DNA from: Paenibacillaceae bacterium
GTDB lineage: Bacteria; Bacillota; Bacilli; Paenibacillales; Paenibacillaceae
Direction of reading: 5' to 3'
NCBI GenBank assembly: GCA_900766135.1
Contig: CAAFUF010000031.1
Span: 1 to 64,000 of the forward strand
DNA: 64,000 nucleotides
Shown: piece by piece, positions 50,608 to 59,528 of the stretch
Position numbering within the stretch: position 1 is the stretch's first letter
Layout of the letters: every line of letters starts with the position of its first letter
Made by a program: the position numbers and the translations under genes
The notes under the pieces: generated by a model
Seen by the model: only the letters and a program-made list of their open reading frames with translations
The model's database searches: none
What the model was told of the DNA's origin: nothing

Positions 50608-52365
50608 ATGAAAAAGAGAGGTTTATCGACAGCCATTGCCCTGCTGATCGTATTATCGATGGTGCTGTCAGCCTGTGCAGGTTCAAGTCAATCCGGCAAT
50701 TTGCCGGCCAACCAGGGGACGGACTCCAAGGATGCTGAGGAGGTCGTTACGTTACGGCTGTTGGTTATCGAAAGCGGAACGAAATGGAACACATATCCAG
50801 ACAGCGCGGTTGCTGAAGCCATCGCCCAAAAAATCGGCGTCAAAATTGAATATGTCGAGGCGGATGAGAGCAAGTTTAACGTACTGCTGGCGGGGGGAGA
50901 TCTTCCGGACATCGTCAGGGCCGAACCGGCTAAGTACGGCAAACAGTTAATCGAAGGCGATCTGATCATACCCATGGATGAGATGTTGGAACAATACGGC
51001 CAGGATATCAAGCAAAATGTGCCGGATTTTCTCGATTACAGCCGGGAGAACTGGAGCGAGGGGAGAAATCAGCTTTATTTCCTGGCTCCGCAAATCCAGT
51101 CGGAGCCCAGCGCGAATTATCCGGCGCTGACCATCGGCCCGACGATCCGTTGGGACTACTACAAGGAAATCGGCGCTCCCGAAATTAACAATCCGGACGA
51201 CCTGCTGAACGTGCTGGACCAGATCGTCCAGAAGCATCCGCAAACGGAGGACGGTAAGAGCATCTATGGAATATCCATGTGGCAGGATTGGGGGCTTTGG
51301 CCGTATATTTTTCCATTTACCTGGTACACCACACAGACGACCAACAACAGCGACTTATTGGCTAGAGCGCTCGACGAAACGCAATATCGGAATATCTTGA
51401 CCGAAGAACAGTCGACTTACTGGGTCGCCATGGATTTCTATAATAAAGCTTATCGTCGGGGGCTGCTCGATCCTGACGCACTGACGATGAAGCACAACGA
51501 CTACTTGGCCAAAGCGACAGCCGGACAAATCGTTCTAGGTCCCGCTACCTGGGCGATGGGCGATTTCAACTCCAAATATGCCAAGGATGGGAAAGGTTAC
51601 ATTGTCCTGCCGGTTGGTAAACGGGCCTGGAGCGGCGGGGTGAACCCGCTCGGTTGGTCGGGCAAAAGCTACGCGATCTCCAAAAGCTCGAAACATCCGG
51701 AGAAAGCGATGCAGTTCCTGAATTACATTTACTCCTTCGAGGGTGCCAGAACGATGTATAACGGAATGGAAGGCGTGCACTGGGACCTCGTTGAGGGCAA
51801 GCCGCAAATCAAGGATGAAGTTTTCGAATTGAAAAATGCCGGCGGGACGGAATGGGAAAAAACCGGCATCAGTATCGATTTGAATCTAATTGGTTTGGGC
51901 GGCGGCGTTACGGATCCGAAATCGGGCTCTCCGCTGGATTTGTTCACCACTTCCGAGGCCCTGGCGAGAGGGATCACGAAGCTGGAGAAGGATTTCAGCG
52001 AGTATTACGGAGGCATGCATCCGGGGGATGTCCTCGGTAAGCTGGTCGCCGAAGGAAAGCTGATGGATTCCAACACCGTCCAGAAGGACCTAACGCCGGA
52101 GCAAATCATCAAGGAAGGCCTCGTCGGCTTGCCGACGCTGCCCGAGGACCTTGTCAGAGTGGAGGCGCAGTTGAAGGAAATGGCGGCCCGATACGCGGCC
52201 AAGCTGATCCTCTCGAAGTCGGATGAAGAATTCGAGCGGAACAAGAAGGAAGCGCAAGAAGCCTTTGTAAAAGGCGGCGTCGATAAGGTCACGGAGTTCT
52301 ACACCTCGGATTACGCCAAACGGCGTGAGGCGGTAGGAGCCTTGCCTGCAGAACTTAAACGGTAG
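50608..52365 (+). CDS. LplA-like sugar-binding lipoprotein
   Basis: 585 residues, larger than MalE-type binding proteins and typical of the LplA/YtcQ group. Signal peptide with lipobox LSAC (about 20-23), then a family-1 solute-binding domain (LLAGGDLPDIVRAEPAKYG; TIGPTIRWDYYKEIGAP; YAISKSSKHPEKAMQFLNYIY). Well-placed GGGAGG precedes the ATG. Partner permeases lie after a hairpin at 52381-52410. The ligand is probably an oligosaccharide released from plant hemicellulose or pectin (inference from neighbours). Confidence 0.9.
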   Translation: MKKRGLSTAIALLIVLSMVLSACAGSSQSGNLPANQGTDSKDAEEVVTLRLLVIESGTKWNTYPDSAVAEAIAQKIGVKIEYVEADESKFNVLLAGGDLPDIVRAEPAKYGKQLIEGDLIIPMDEMLEQYGQDIKQNVPDFLDYSRENWSEGRNQLYFLAPQIQSEPSANYPALTIGPTIRWDYYKEIGAPEINNPDDLLNVLDQIVQKHPQTEDGKSIYGISMWQDWGLWPYIFPFTWYTTQTTNNSDLLARALDETQYRNILTEEQSTYWVAMDFYNKAYRRGLLDPDALTMKHNDYLAKATAGQIVLGPATWAMGDFNSKYAKDGKGYIVLPVGKRAWSGGVNPLGWSGKSYAISKSSKHPEKAMQFLNYIYSFEGARTMYNGMEGVHWDLVEGKPQIKDEVFELKNAGGTEWEKTGISIDLNLIGLGGGVTDPKSGSPLDLFTTSEALARGITKLEKDFSEYYGGMHPGDVLGKLVAEGKLMDSNTVQKDLTPEQIIKEGLVGLPTLPEDLVRVEAQLKEMAARYAAKLILSKSDEEFERNKKEAQEAFVKGGVDKVTEFYTSDYAKRREAVGALPAELKR

Positions 52366-52380
52366 TGAAGGAAATTCTTT

Positions 52381-52410
52381 GAGGCGGAAGCTAGTCTTCC
52401 GTCTCTTTTT
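52381..52410 (+). terminator. Intra-operon hairpin after the binding-protein gene
   Basis: GAGGCGGAAG (52381-52390) pairs with CTTCCGTCTC (52396-52405, one G-U), then TTTTT. Such partial terminators let cells make more binding protein than permease. Confidence 0.75.
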
Positions 52411-52415
52411 AATTT

Positions 52416-52449
52416 TTCAAGCGAATCTGTAAATGGTTCAACCTGCGGA
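52416..52449 (+). repeat. Further copies of the TTCAnCCGAA-type motif before the permease genes
   Basis: TTCAAGCGAATCT (52416-52428) and the partial TTCAACCTGCGG (52438-52449) resemble the repeats at 50463-50527 and are 22 bp apart. They suggest a second, internal regulated promoter for the permeases and glycosidase genes, although I see no convincing -10. Confidence 0.4.
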
Positions 52450-52575
52450 GGCAAGGGGGAGGCGATAATTCAATGCATTCATTAGATCGTTCATTCAGAA
52501 TCGGGAGGAGGGACGGTAAGCTGTGGTTATACCGCTTAGGGAACACGATTACGCGAATAAGGAGAGACAACCAAC

Positions 52576-53517
52576 GTGGACATTGTTTACCGTACGAAAC
52601 CGGAGCTTGTTAAGAAAAAGCGTCGGCGAATTCGCAAAGAGGGGATGATCCTGCTCGGGATGACAATTCCCTTCTTGCTGATCGCCTTCGCCTTCCATTA
52701 CGTCCCTCTCTTCGGATGGCTGTATGCCTTTTTCGATTATCACCCGGGAATTCCTTTGAGCCGGACGGAATTTGTGGGGTTCACGCATTTTCAGGAGATG
52801 CTGGCGGATCCGAATATGGGACGCGTCTTGGTGAATACGTTAGCCCTTAGTTTGTTGTCCCTGTTGTGCGCACCCATACCGATGTTGCTGGCTGTCATGA
52901 TTTCGGAAGTGAAAAGCCATCGCTTTAAACGGATTTTTCAGACCACTTCAACGCTACCGCACTATATCAGTTGGGTCATCATCTACTCGCTGGCCTTCAG
53001 CATGTTCAGCTCCGAGGGGGCGATCAATACGATTCTGATGAATCTCGGCTGGATCGAAAGGCCGCTGAACGTATTGGGAAACGCGGATCATGTCTGGCTT
53101 ACGCAGACGCTGATCCTGTTATGGAAATCGCTTGGCTGGAACGCGATAATTTACCTGGCCGCGATCGTCAGCATCGACAGTGAAATGTACGATGCGGCCA
53201 AGGTGGATGGAGCGGGAAGGCTGAGAAGCATTTGGCATATCACCTTCCCGGGCATCATGCCGACATTTATCGTTCTGCAGTTATTGGCAGTGAGCAATTT
53301 GCTATCTGCGGGCTTTGAGCAATACCTCGTTTTCAACAACGTCATGGTTACGGATAAAATCGAAGTCCTTGATTTGTATGTATACCGGGTCGGTCTGGTC
53401 CTGAACGATTATCCGTATTCCACGGCCGTGGGCATGTTCAAATCGGTGATCAGCATTACGTTGCTGTTCCTGGTGAACGGATTGTCGAAGAAAATCCGGG
53501 GAGAAAGCATCGTCTAG
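52576..53517 (+). CDS. LplB-like ABC sugar permease
   Basis: 313 residues, about six membrane helices, EAA loop DAAKVDGAGRLRSIWHITFP. It has the LplB-type N-terminus (MILLGMTIPFLLIAFAFHYV segment; PLFGWLYAFFDY). GTG start with AAGGAG 10 bases before. It works with the LplC-like permease and the LplA-like lipoprotein. Confidence 0.92.
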   Translation: MDIVYRTKPELVKKKRRRIRKEGMILLGMTIPFLLIAFAFHYVPLFGWLYAFFDYHPGIPLSRTEFVGFTHFQEMLADPNMGRVLVNTLALSLLSLLCAPIPMLLAVMISEVKSHRFKRIFQTTSTLPHYISWVIIYSLAFSMFSSEGAINTILMNLGWIERPLNVLGNADHVWLTQTLILLWKSLGWNAIIYLAAIVSIDSEMYDAAKVDGAGRLRSIWHITFPGIMPTFIVLQLLAVSNLLSAGFEQYLVFNNVMVTDKIEVLDLYVYRVGLVLNDYPYSTAVGMFKSVISITLLFLVNGLSKKIRGESIV

Positions 53518-53551
53518 TCGACAGCGGACGAAGCAAGGAGGAGAAAAAAGC

Positions 53552-54442
53552 ATGCTTGGATGGCGCATAAGCAAATCGGACCTGGTATTCAACATAATCA
53601 ACTACACGTTTTTGATTTTGTTATTGATCGTAACGGTATACCCGTTCTACTACATTTTCATTTATTCGATCAGCGATTCCTTCGAGGCTCAGAAAGGGGT
53701 ATATCTCTGGCCTGCCGGATTTTCACTGGAAAGCTATAAAGCCGCGTTTAGGTTGAAGGGATTGGCCGATGCCGCTCTGGTATCCGTTATGCGTACCGTG
53801 ATCGGCACGATATTGACGGTGTTGTGCAGTTCGTTTTTTGCCTATCTCATCACGAAACAGGAGCTGCCGTTCCGCAAGTATATTTACCGCTTCGTGCTGA
53901 TTACGATGTATTTCAATGCAGGTTTCATTCCGTGGTATTTGACGATGAAAGCTTATGAATTGCAGAACAGCTTCCTGCTCTATATCCTTCCGGGGATGCT
54001 CACCGGCTTCTACATTATTCTCATTAAGACGTTTATGGAGCAATTGCCGCCCGCTTTGGAGGAATCGGCCAAAATCGACGGGGCGGGGTACTTCAAAATA
54101 TTTACGAGCATCGTATTCCCCCTCTCCTTACCGATCATCGCGACCATCGCCGTATTTGCCGCCGTCGGACAGTGGAATACGTGGTTTGACAACTTCTTCC
54201 TGGTGTCGAATCCAAAGCTGCAAACGCTGCAGCTCTTGCTATATAACTTCCTGAACCAAACGAGCAGCATCGCCGGGATGAGCGGTGAAGAGCTGACAAG
54301 AACCGGACAGGTGCGGGTGATGACGCCGCAATCGGTCCAAATGACGATCACGATGCTGGTGACGCTGCCGATCGTTGTCGTTTATCCTTTCCTGCAGCGG
54401 TTTTTCGTCAAAGGCATTATGTTGGGCGCGGTAAAGGGCTGA
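53552..54442 (+). CDS. LplC-like ABC sugar permease
   Basis: 296 residues, six membrane helices, EAA loop ESAKIDGAGYFKIFTSIVFP; ends in the conserved GIMLGAVKG typical of the LplC/YtcP group. A perfect AAGGAGGAG stands before the ATG. The third importer in this window without an ATPase gene. Confidence 0.92.
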   Translation: MLGWRISKSDLVFNIINYTFLILLLIVTVYPFYYIFIYSISDSFEAQKGVYLWPAGFSLESYKAAFRLKGLADAALVSVMRTVIGTILTVLCSSFFAYLITKQELPFRKYIYRFVLITMYFNAGFIPWYLTMKAYELQNSFLLYILPGMLTGFYIILIKTFMEQLPPALEESAKIDGAGYFKIFTSIVFPLSLPIIATIAVFAAVGQWNTWFDNFFLVSNPKLQTLQLLLYNFLNQTSSIAGMSGEELTRTGQVRVMTPQSVQMTITMLVTLPIVVVYPFLQRFFVKGIMLGAVKG

Positions 54443-54493
54443 ACCTAAGGGAAATTAGAAGTGAATGTTAAAAGGTAAAGGGAGGAACCTCGG

Positions 54494-55795
54494 ATGAGCA
54501 TGCAAGGGTTGAAGATCAGTGAGAACCGGCGTTTTTTGACCACTGCGGACGGGACGCCGTTCTTTTGGCTGGGGGATACGGCCTGGAACCTGCTTCATAA
54601 GCTGGATCGGGACGAGGCTGAGCATTATTTGCGCTATCGCGAGGAGCAGCAATTTAACGTGATCCAGACTGTGATCCTGTCGGAAGCCGACGGACTGCGG
54701 ACGGGAAACGCGTATGGGCGAAAACCGCTGAAGCAGAACGAGCGTGGAGAATATGATCCACTGCTGCCGGATACGGAAGGCGACTACTCTTATTGGGACC
54801 ATATCGATTTCGTTCTGGATATGGCAGCCTCGTTAGGCTTATATGTCGCCTTGCTCCCGACGTGGGGAGACAAGTTTCATCTGAAGGGGGGGAAGGGACC
54901 GGTCATCTTTCACGAGCAGAATGCGCGGGCTTACGGACGCTGGCTGGGGAATCGTCACAAAAATCGCCCCAACCTGATCTGGGTGCTTGGCGGGGACCGG
55001 CCGCTAGTGCGCTATGAGCATTTTGCCGTCATTCGAGCGATGGCCGAAGGGATCAAGGCCGGGGGCGGCGGGCGCCATCTGATGACATTTCATCCGCAGG
55101 GCTGGCAATCCTCGTCCCATCACGCCCATGAGGAGGCGTGGCTCGACTTCAATATGATTCAATCGGGACATGGCCAACGCGAGTTGGTGAATTACGAGTT
55201 CGTAAATGCGGATTACGGACGTTTCCCGGTTAAACCGACGCTGGATGCGGAGCCCTGCTACGAGGACATCCCGGTGGGATTTAAACCGGAAAACGGCTAT
55301 TTCGATGCAGCCGACGTGCGCACGGCAGCCTACTATGCGGTGCTTTCCGGGGCTTTTGGGCACACGTACGGCCAGCACAGCATCTGGTCCATGACGCGGG
55401 AGACGGACGATGATTTCGTGATGACCTGGCAGGAGGGGCTGCATCGGCCAGGCGCTGCGCAAATGCGTCACCTCCGCGCGTTAATGGAATCCCGGCCTTT
55501 GCCGGAACGGGTTCCGGATCAGAGCCTGGTCGCCAATAACCGCCCGGGCGCCAACTATATGACGGCGGCTCGCGGCAGGGAGTACGCTTTCGTGTACACC
55601 CCCAACGGATTGCCGGTGGAGGTTACGATGGGCAAGATCGCGGGATCTCGGGCAGCGGCTTCGTGGTTTGATCCGCGTACCGGCGAATTTCGGGAAATCG
55701 GGGAGTATCCGAACTTGGGCACGGCGTTCTTTCGTCCGCCTGCTGCAGGAAGGGGAAACGATTGGGTGCTCGTTCTTGATACGATGGATGGATAA
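54494..55795 (+). CDS. GH140-like glycosidase (DUF4038)
   Basis: 433 residues. The N-terminal TIM-barrel signature FFWLGDTAWNLLHKLDRDEA and the motif WVLGGDRP (Asp168) followed by LDAEPCYED (Glu253) fit the DUF4038/GH140 group, whose characterised members are apiosidases acting on rhamnogalacturonan II side chains; the two acidic residues are the likely catalytic pair. A C-terminal beta domain follows (about 350-433). There is no signal peptide. Part of the operon with LplABC-like transport, an FAD enzyme and a GH2 enzyme. Substrate assignment is tentative. Confidence 0.82.
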   Translation: MSMQGLKISENRRFLTTADGTPFFWLGDTAWNLLHKLDRDEAEHYLRYREEQQFNVIQTVILSEADGLRTGNAYGRKPLKQNERGEYDPLLPDTEGDYSYWDHIDFVLDMAASLGLYVALLPTWGDKFHLKGGKGPVIFHEQNARAYGRWLGNRHKNRPNLIWVLGGDRPLVRYEHFAVIRAMAEGIKAGGGGRHLMTFHPQGWQSSSHHAHEEAWLDFNMIQSGHGQRELVNYEFVNADYGRFPVKPTLDAEPCYEDIPVGFKPENGYFDAADVRTAAYYAVLSGAFGHTYGQHSIWSMTRETDDDFVMTWQEGLHRPGAAQMRHLRALMESRPLPERVPDQSLVANNRPGANYMTAARGREYAFVYTPNGLPVEVTMGKIAGSRAAASWFDPRTGEFREIGEYPNLGTAFFRPPAAGRGNDWVLVLDTMDG

Positions 55796-55837
55796 ATGGA
55801 GGTTTGAAACAGGTCAAATCATGAGGGGTAGATTGAT

Positions 55838-57145
55838 GTGCGGATGAATGGACAGCGAGCAACAGTTTCATATGATGTCGTTGTCGTAGGGGGAGGGGCG
55901 GCTGGTTTTACGGCTGCGGTTCAGGCAGCCAGAGCCGGGGCACGAACCGCGCTAATTGAGAAAAACGGTGTACTGGGCGGTACGACGGTGGTAGCAGGCG
56001 TAGATTTTCCGGGGTTGTTCCACGCAGGGGGAAAACAGGTTATCTCCGGCATCGGCTGGGAAGCTATTGAACGTACAGTTGCTAAAGGCGGGGCGGAACT
56101 CCCGGATTTCACTCAGCCTATCCAAGAGGGAAAGCATTGGGAGCATCAGATCAGAGTCAACCGCTTCCTGTACAGCGCCGTACTGGATGAGATGTGTCTA
56201 GAGGCGGGAGTGGACCTTCGGTTTCATGAAATGCCGGCCGCCATCAAAATGGACAATAACGAGCAAGGAGAGCCTTTGTTATTTACGACAGGAAAAACGG
56301 GTCTGATGGCCATCGGATTTAAAAAACTGGTCGATGCTACCGGCGATGCCAACATTGCGGAAATGATGGGCTATGAGAGGGAAAGGGAAGCGGTGCTCCA
56401 ACCGGGCACTCTGGTCTACAAACTGGAAGGTTACGAATTGGAGAAGGTGGATCGAAGTGTGTTGAAAGAGAGATATGCCTCCGCATTAGCGGCAGGGGAG
56501 ATCAGGATTACGGATCATTTGCCGGGCGAATTTCCATTTTACAGGGAACTGGTCCATGGAGGAAGCGCATCCTTGCATATCCCCTGGATTGATGGCTCCA
56601 CTTCGCCGCTAAAGTCGCAGGCAGAAATCAAAGCACGCGAGGCACTGCTGCGTATCGTTCATTTTCTGCGCGGGATTCCCGGTTGCGAGAAGTTATACGT
56701 TTCGGATTTTGCAAATGAATGCGGCATTCGTGAAACCTGGCGAATTATCGGGGAGACCCGGGTGGACGCCCCTAGTTATGTTAGCGGACGAGTTTGGCCG
56801 GACGTGGTTTGTTACAGCTATTATCCCATTGATATTCATCAATCGGATTCAAATACAACCGAAGTCCGCCCATTGACTGAAGGCGTGGTTCCAACCATTC
56901 CGTATGGAGCGTTGATTCCCCGCGGAAGCGAGCATCTGCTTGCAGCCGGCCGATGCATATCGGGAGACGGCATAGCCTCCTCGGCATACCGGGTTCAGGC
57001 CAGTTGCATGGCCACAGGTCAGGCGGCAGGAGCGGCTGCGGCTATTGCCGCAAGCAGATCGATCCCTGTTTGCCGCGTGGAGGTAGAGGAGTTGAGGCAA
57101 TTATTGACGATGCATAAGGCAATTGTGCCGGAGAAAGACGCATAA
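55838..57145 (+). CDS. FAD-dependent oxidoreductase (FAD_oxidored type)
   Basis: 435 residues beginning with the dinucleotide-binding motif VVVVGGGAAGFTAAVQAARAG and the Glu of a beta2 strand (ALIEKNGVLGG), a middle substrate domain, and a C-terminal FAD motif (LLAAGRCISGDGIASSAYR). The family (PF12831) is common in glycan-utilisation loci, but reactions are mostly unknown. GTG start at 55838 with GAGGGG about 10 bases before. It lies between two glycosidase genes, which suggests oxidation of a sugar released by them or conditioning of its glycosidic bond (inference). Confidence 0.8.
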   Translation: MRMNGQRATVSYDVVVVGGGAAGFTAAVQAARAGARTALIEKNGVLGGTTVVAGVDFPGLFHAGGKQVISGIGWEAIERTVAKGGAELPDFTQPIQEGKHWEHQIRVNRFLYSAVLDEMCLEAGVDLRFHEMPAAIKMDNNEQGEPLLFTTGKTGLMAIGFKKLVDATGDANIAEMMGYEREREAVLQPGTLVYKLEGYELEKVDRSVLKERYASALAAGEIRITDHLPGEFPFYRELVHGGSASLHIPWIDGSTSPLKSQAEIKAREALLRIVHFLRGIPGCEKLYVSDFANECGIRETWRIIGETRVDAPSYVSGRVWPDVVCYSYYPIDIHQSDSNTTEVRPLTEGVVPTIPYGALIPRGSEHLLAAGRCISGDGIASSAYRVQASCMATGQAAGAAAAIAASRSIPVCRVEVEELRQLLTMHKAIVPEKDA

Positions 57146-57171
57146 ATTGACTTTGTTGAGAGGAGCGGTTC

Positions 57172-59427
57172 GTGTTGAATAGCATGAAACAGGAGATCTC
57201 GTGGGAGGTCGGCTGGAGCGATAGCCGGCAGGCAATTCCGGCGAGATGGGTACCCGCGGTCGTTCCCGGCGCGGTCCAATTGGATTGGGCCCGGGCGGAG
57301 CATTGGGGGGATTTTGCCTATGGGGAGAATTGGCGGCAATACGAATGGATGGAGGATAAATACTGGACTTACCGGAGCAAGCTTCGCGTTCCGGCATTCA
57401 CCCCGGAGGAGCGGGTCGTATTCATCTCCAAAGGCATCGATTATCACTTCCGGATTACCCTAAACGGCGAGCCGTTGCTGGAACAGGAGGGGATGTTTAC
57501 GCCGGTGGAACTGGATCTGACGGATTCGATTACGCCCGGGAGCGAAGCGCTTCTGGAGGTCCGGCTGGAGCCGGTTCCCAAACGGCCCGGGGCACCCAAA
57601 AGCCGCGACCAGGCGGATCATTCCTGCAAGCCGGCGGTCAGCTACGGGTGGGATTGGCATCCCCGCCTCATTCCGCTCGGAATCTGGGATGACACCTATC
57701 TGCTTGTTCGTTCAAAAACTCACATTTCATCTTCGGAGGTATCTTACGAGCTGAACGAGGTTTGCGATCACGTGAAGCTCACCATGCAAGCGGAGCTTGC
57801 CGGAGATGCGGGAGAGTTGGTTTGGAGTGTGAAGGATCCGGCAGGCGAAACCGTGGTGGAGCAATCGCTTGAGGTGACGGGCACGAGCTGCATGTTGCAT
57901 GCTTCGATCGATAAGCCGCAACTATGGTGGCCTCATAACCATGGGGATCAACCGCTGTACCGATCCGAGGTATGGCTGCGCGCTCCGGAAGGGAGCCTCT
58001 CCGATCGGGATGTCCACGTGCAGAGGATCGGTTTCCGAAGCGTCAGACTGGTGATGCATGATGGAGCTTGGAAGGAGCCAAGTCAATTTCCGAAAAGCCG
58101 CAGCAATCCCCCGATCACGTTGGAAATAAACCGGCGTCGCATCTTCGGCAAAGGAACCAACTGGGTGAATCCCGATATTTTTCCGGGAAGGATCACCTCG
58201 GAGGATTACCGGACCTTGCTGACCCTGGCCAAGGAAGCAAACATGAATTTGCTGCGGGTGTGGGGCGGCGGCATCGTTAACAAGACCCCGTTCTTCGAGC
58301 TGTGCGACGAGCTCGGTCTCATGGTCTGGCAGGAGTTTCCGCTAGCCTGCAACCAATATCCGGATTCGCCGGCATACCTGAAGGTGCTGGATCAGGAATC
58401 CCGCTCGATCGTGAAAAGATTGCGCCGGCACGCTTCGGTCGTTCTTTGGTGCGGCGGCAACGAGTTGTTTAATGCCTGGTCCAGAATGACAGAACAATCC
58501 TATCCCCTGCGTCTTTTGAATGCCAACTGCTTTGAGTTGGATCCGCATACGCCGTTTATCATGACCTCCCCCTTAGACGGGATGGGGCATGGCCACTATA
58601 TGTTCCGGTACAGAACAGGCGAAGACGTGTTCGAGGCGATGCCGAAGGCCAGCAATACCGCGTATACGGAATTCGGCGTTCCCGCACCGGCTTCGGTGGA
58701 GCAACTGCGCAGCTTCATCCCGCCGGAGGAGCTGTTCCCGCCACGACGGGGGACCTCCTGGGAAAGTCACCACGGATTAAACGCTTTGTCCGAGGAGATG
58801 TGGTTGATGCCCGATCAGCTCGAGTATTATTTCGGGTCATCCGAGACACTGGAGCAACTGGTGGAGCGGGGGCAGTTCCTGCAGTCTGAAGGCTACAAAT
58901 GCATTTATGAGGAAGCGCGGCGCCAACAGCCGAAATGCTCCATGGCATTGAACTGGTGTTTTAACGAAGCTTGGCCTGCCGCGGCGAATAACAGCATTAT
59001 CAGTTGGCCGGCCAAGCCCAAGCCGGCTTATTACGCCGTACAGGCTTCCTGCCGTCCAGTGGTGGCGAGCGCGCGTATTCCCAAATTCGTGTGGCGGGAA
59101 GGAGATTGGTTCGAGCCGGAGCTGTGGTTGTTAAACGATGGTCCCAGCGCGGTAGAGCCCGGGAGGATGCAGGCTTATCTGACGTTGGGATCCGGGGAGA
59201 GGCATCTGCTGCTAGTGTGGGACTTCGGCGGGGCCAAACCGGGGGCCAACCTCCGGGGGCCAACCGCGAGATTCCTCCTGCCGTCCGGAAATAACGGCAG
59301 AATGAAGCTGGAACTGATCGTCACCGGCCAGCCGGAGCGGAATTCGTCGTATACGGTCTTGTTCAAGGGCGAAGCCCCGGTCTTAACGAACAAGCCAAGC
59401 CAAACCCTGAATTTTCAAACGGAATAA
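57172..59427 (+). CDS. GH2 beta-mannosidase-like enzyme
   Basis: 751 residues of the beta-mannosidase branch of GH2: N-terminal sugar-binding domain (about 1-180; YWTYRSKLRVPAF), immunoglobulin-like domain (180-290) and TIM barrel with acid/base Glu431 in WCGGNELFNAW and nucleophile Glu500 in AYTEFGVP. It lacks a signal peptide and is shorter than most members (~820-880). GTG start at 57172 with AGGAG 6 bases upstream. Hydrolyses beta-mannosides or related beta-glycosides in the cytoplasm. Last plus-strand gene of the unit. Confidence 0.88.
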   Translation: MLNSMKQEISWEVGWSDSRQAIPARWVPAVVPGAVQLDWARAEHWGDFAYGENWRQYEWMEDKYWTYRSKLRVPAFTPEERVVFISKGIDYHFRITLNGEPLLEQEGMFTPVELDLTDSITPGSEALLEVRLEPVPKRPGAPKSRDQADHSCKPAVSYGWDWHPRLIPLGIWDDTYLLVRSKTHISSSEVSYELNEVCDHVKLTMQAELAGDAGELVWSVKDPAGETVVEQSLEVTGTSCMLHASIDKPQLWWPHNHGDQPLYRSEVWLRAPEGSLSDRDVHVQRIGFRSVRLVMHDGAWKEPSQFPKSRSNPPITLEINRRRIFGKGTNWVNPDIFPGRITSEDYRTLLTLAKEANMNLLRVWGGGIVNKTPFFELCDELGLMVWQEFPLACNQYPDSPAYLKVLDQESRSIVKRLRRHASVVLWCGGNELFNAWSRMTEQSYPLRLLNANCFELDPHTPFIMTSPLDGMGHGHYMFRYRTGEDVFEAMPKASNTAYTEFGVPAPASVEQLRSFIPPEELFPPRRGTSWESHHGLNALSEEMWLMPDQLEYYFGSSETLEQLVERGQFLQSEGYKCIYEEARRQQPKCSMALNWCFNEAWPAAANNSIISWPAKPKPAYYAVQASCRPVVASARIPKFVWREGDWFEPELWLLNDGPSAVEPGRMQAYLTLGSGERHLLLVWDFGGAKPGANLRGPTARFLLPSGNNGRMKLELIVTGQPERNSSYTVLFKGEAPVLTNKPSQTLNFQTE

Positions 59428-59436
59428 GCACCCGAA

Positions 59437-59482
59437 AACGCCCGAAGACTGCCCGGAAAATCGGGTTAAGTCTTCAGGCGTT
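59437..59482. terminator. Hairpin between convergent genes
   Basis: AACGCC...GAAGACT (59437-59450) pairs with AGTCTTC...GGCGTT (59469-59482), with an inner CCCGG/TCGGG part. Only on the minus strand do T residues follow (TTTTCGG), so it mainly ends the SGNH hydrolase transcript. Confidence 0.65.
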
Positions 59483-59528
59483 CGCGTTATCCCTGAGCTC
59501 CGAAGCCCTGCGGAGGGAACGGGGCGGA

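Noticed and set aside
50426..50611. 61-codon frame before the LplA-like gene
   Set aside because: It translates the TTCAnCCGAA repeats and the promoter region; no homology, no ribosome site.
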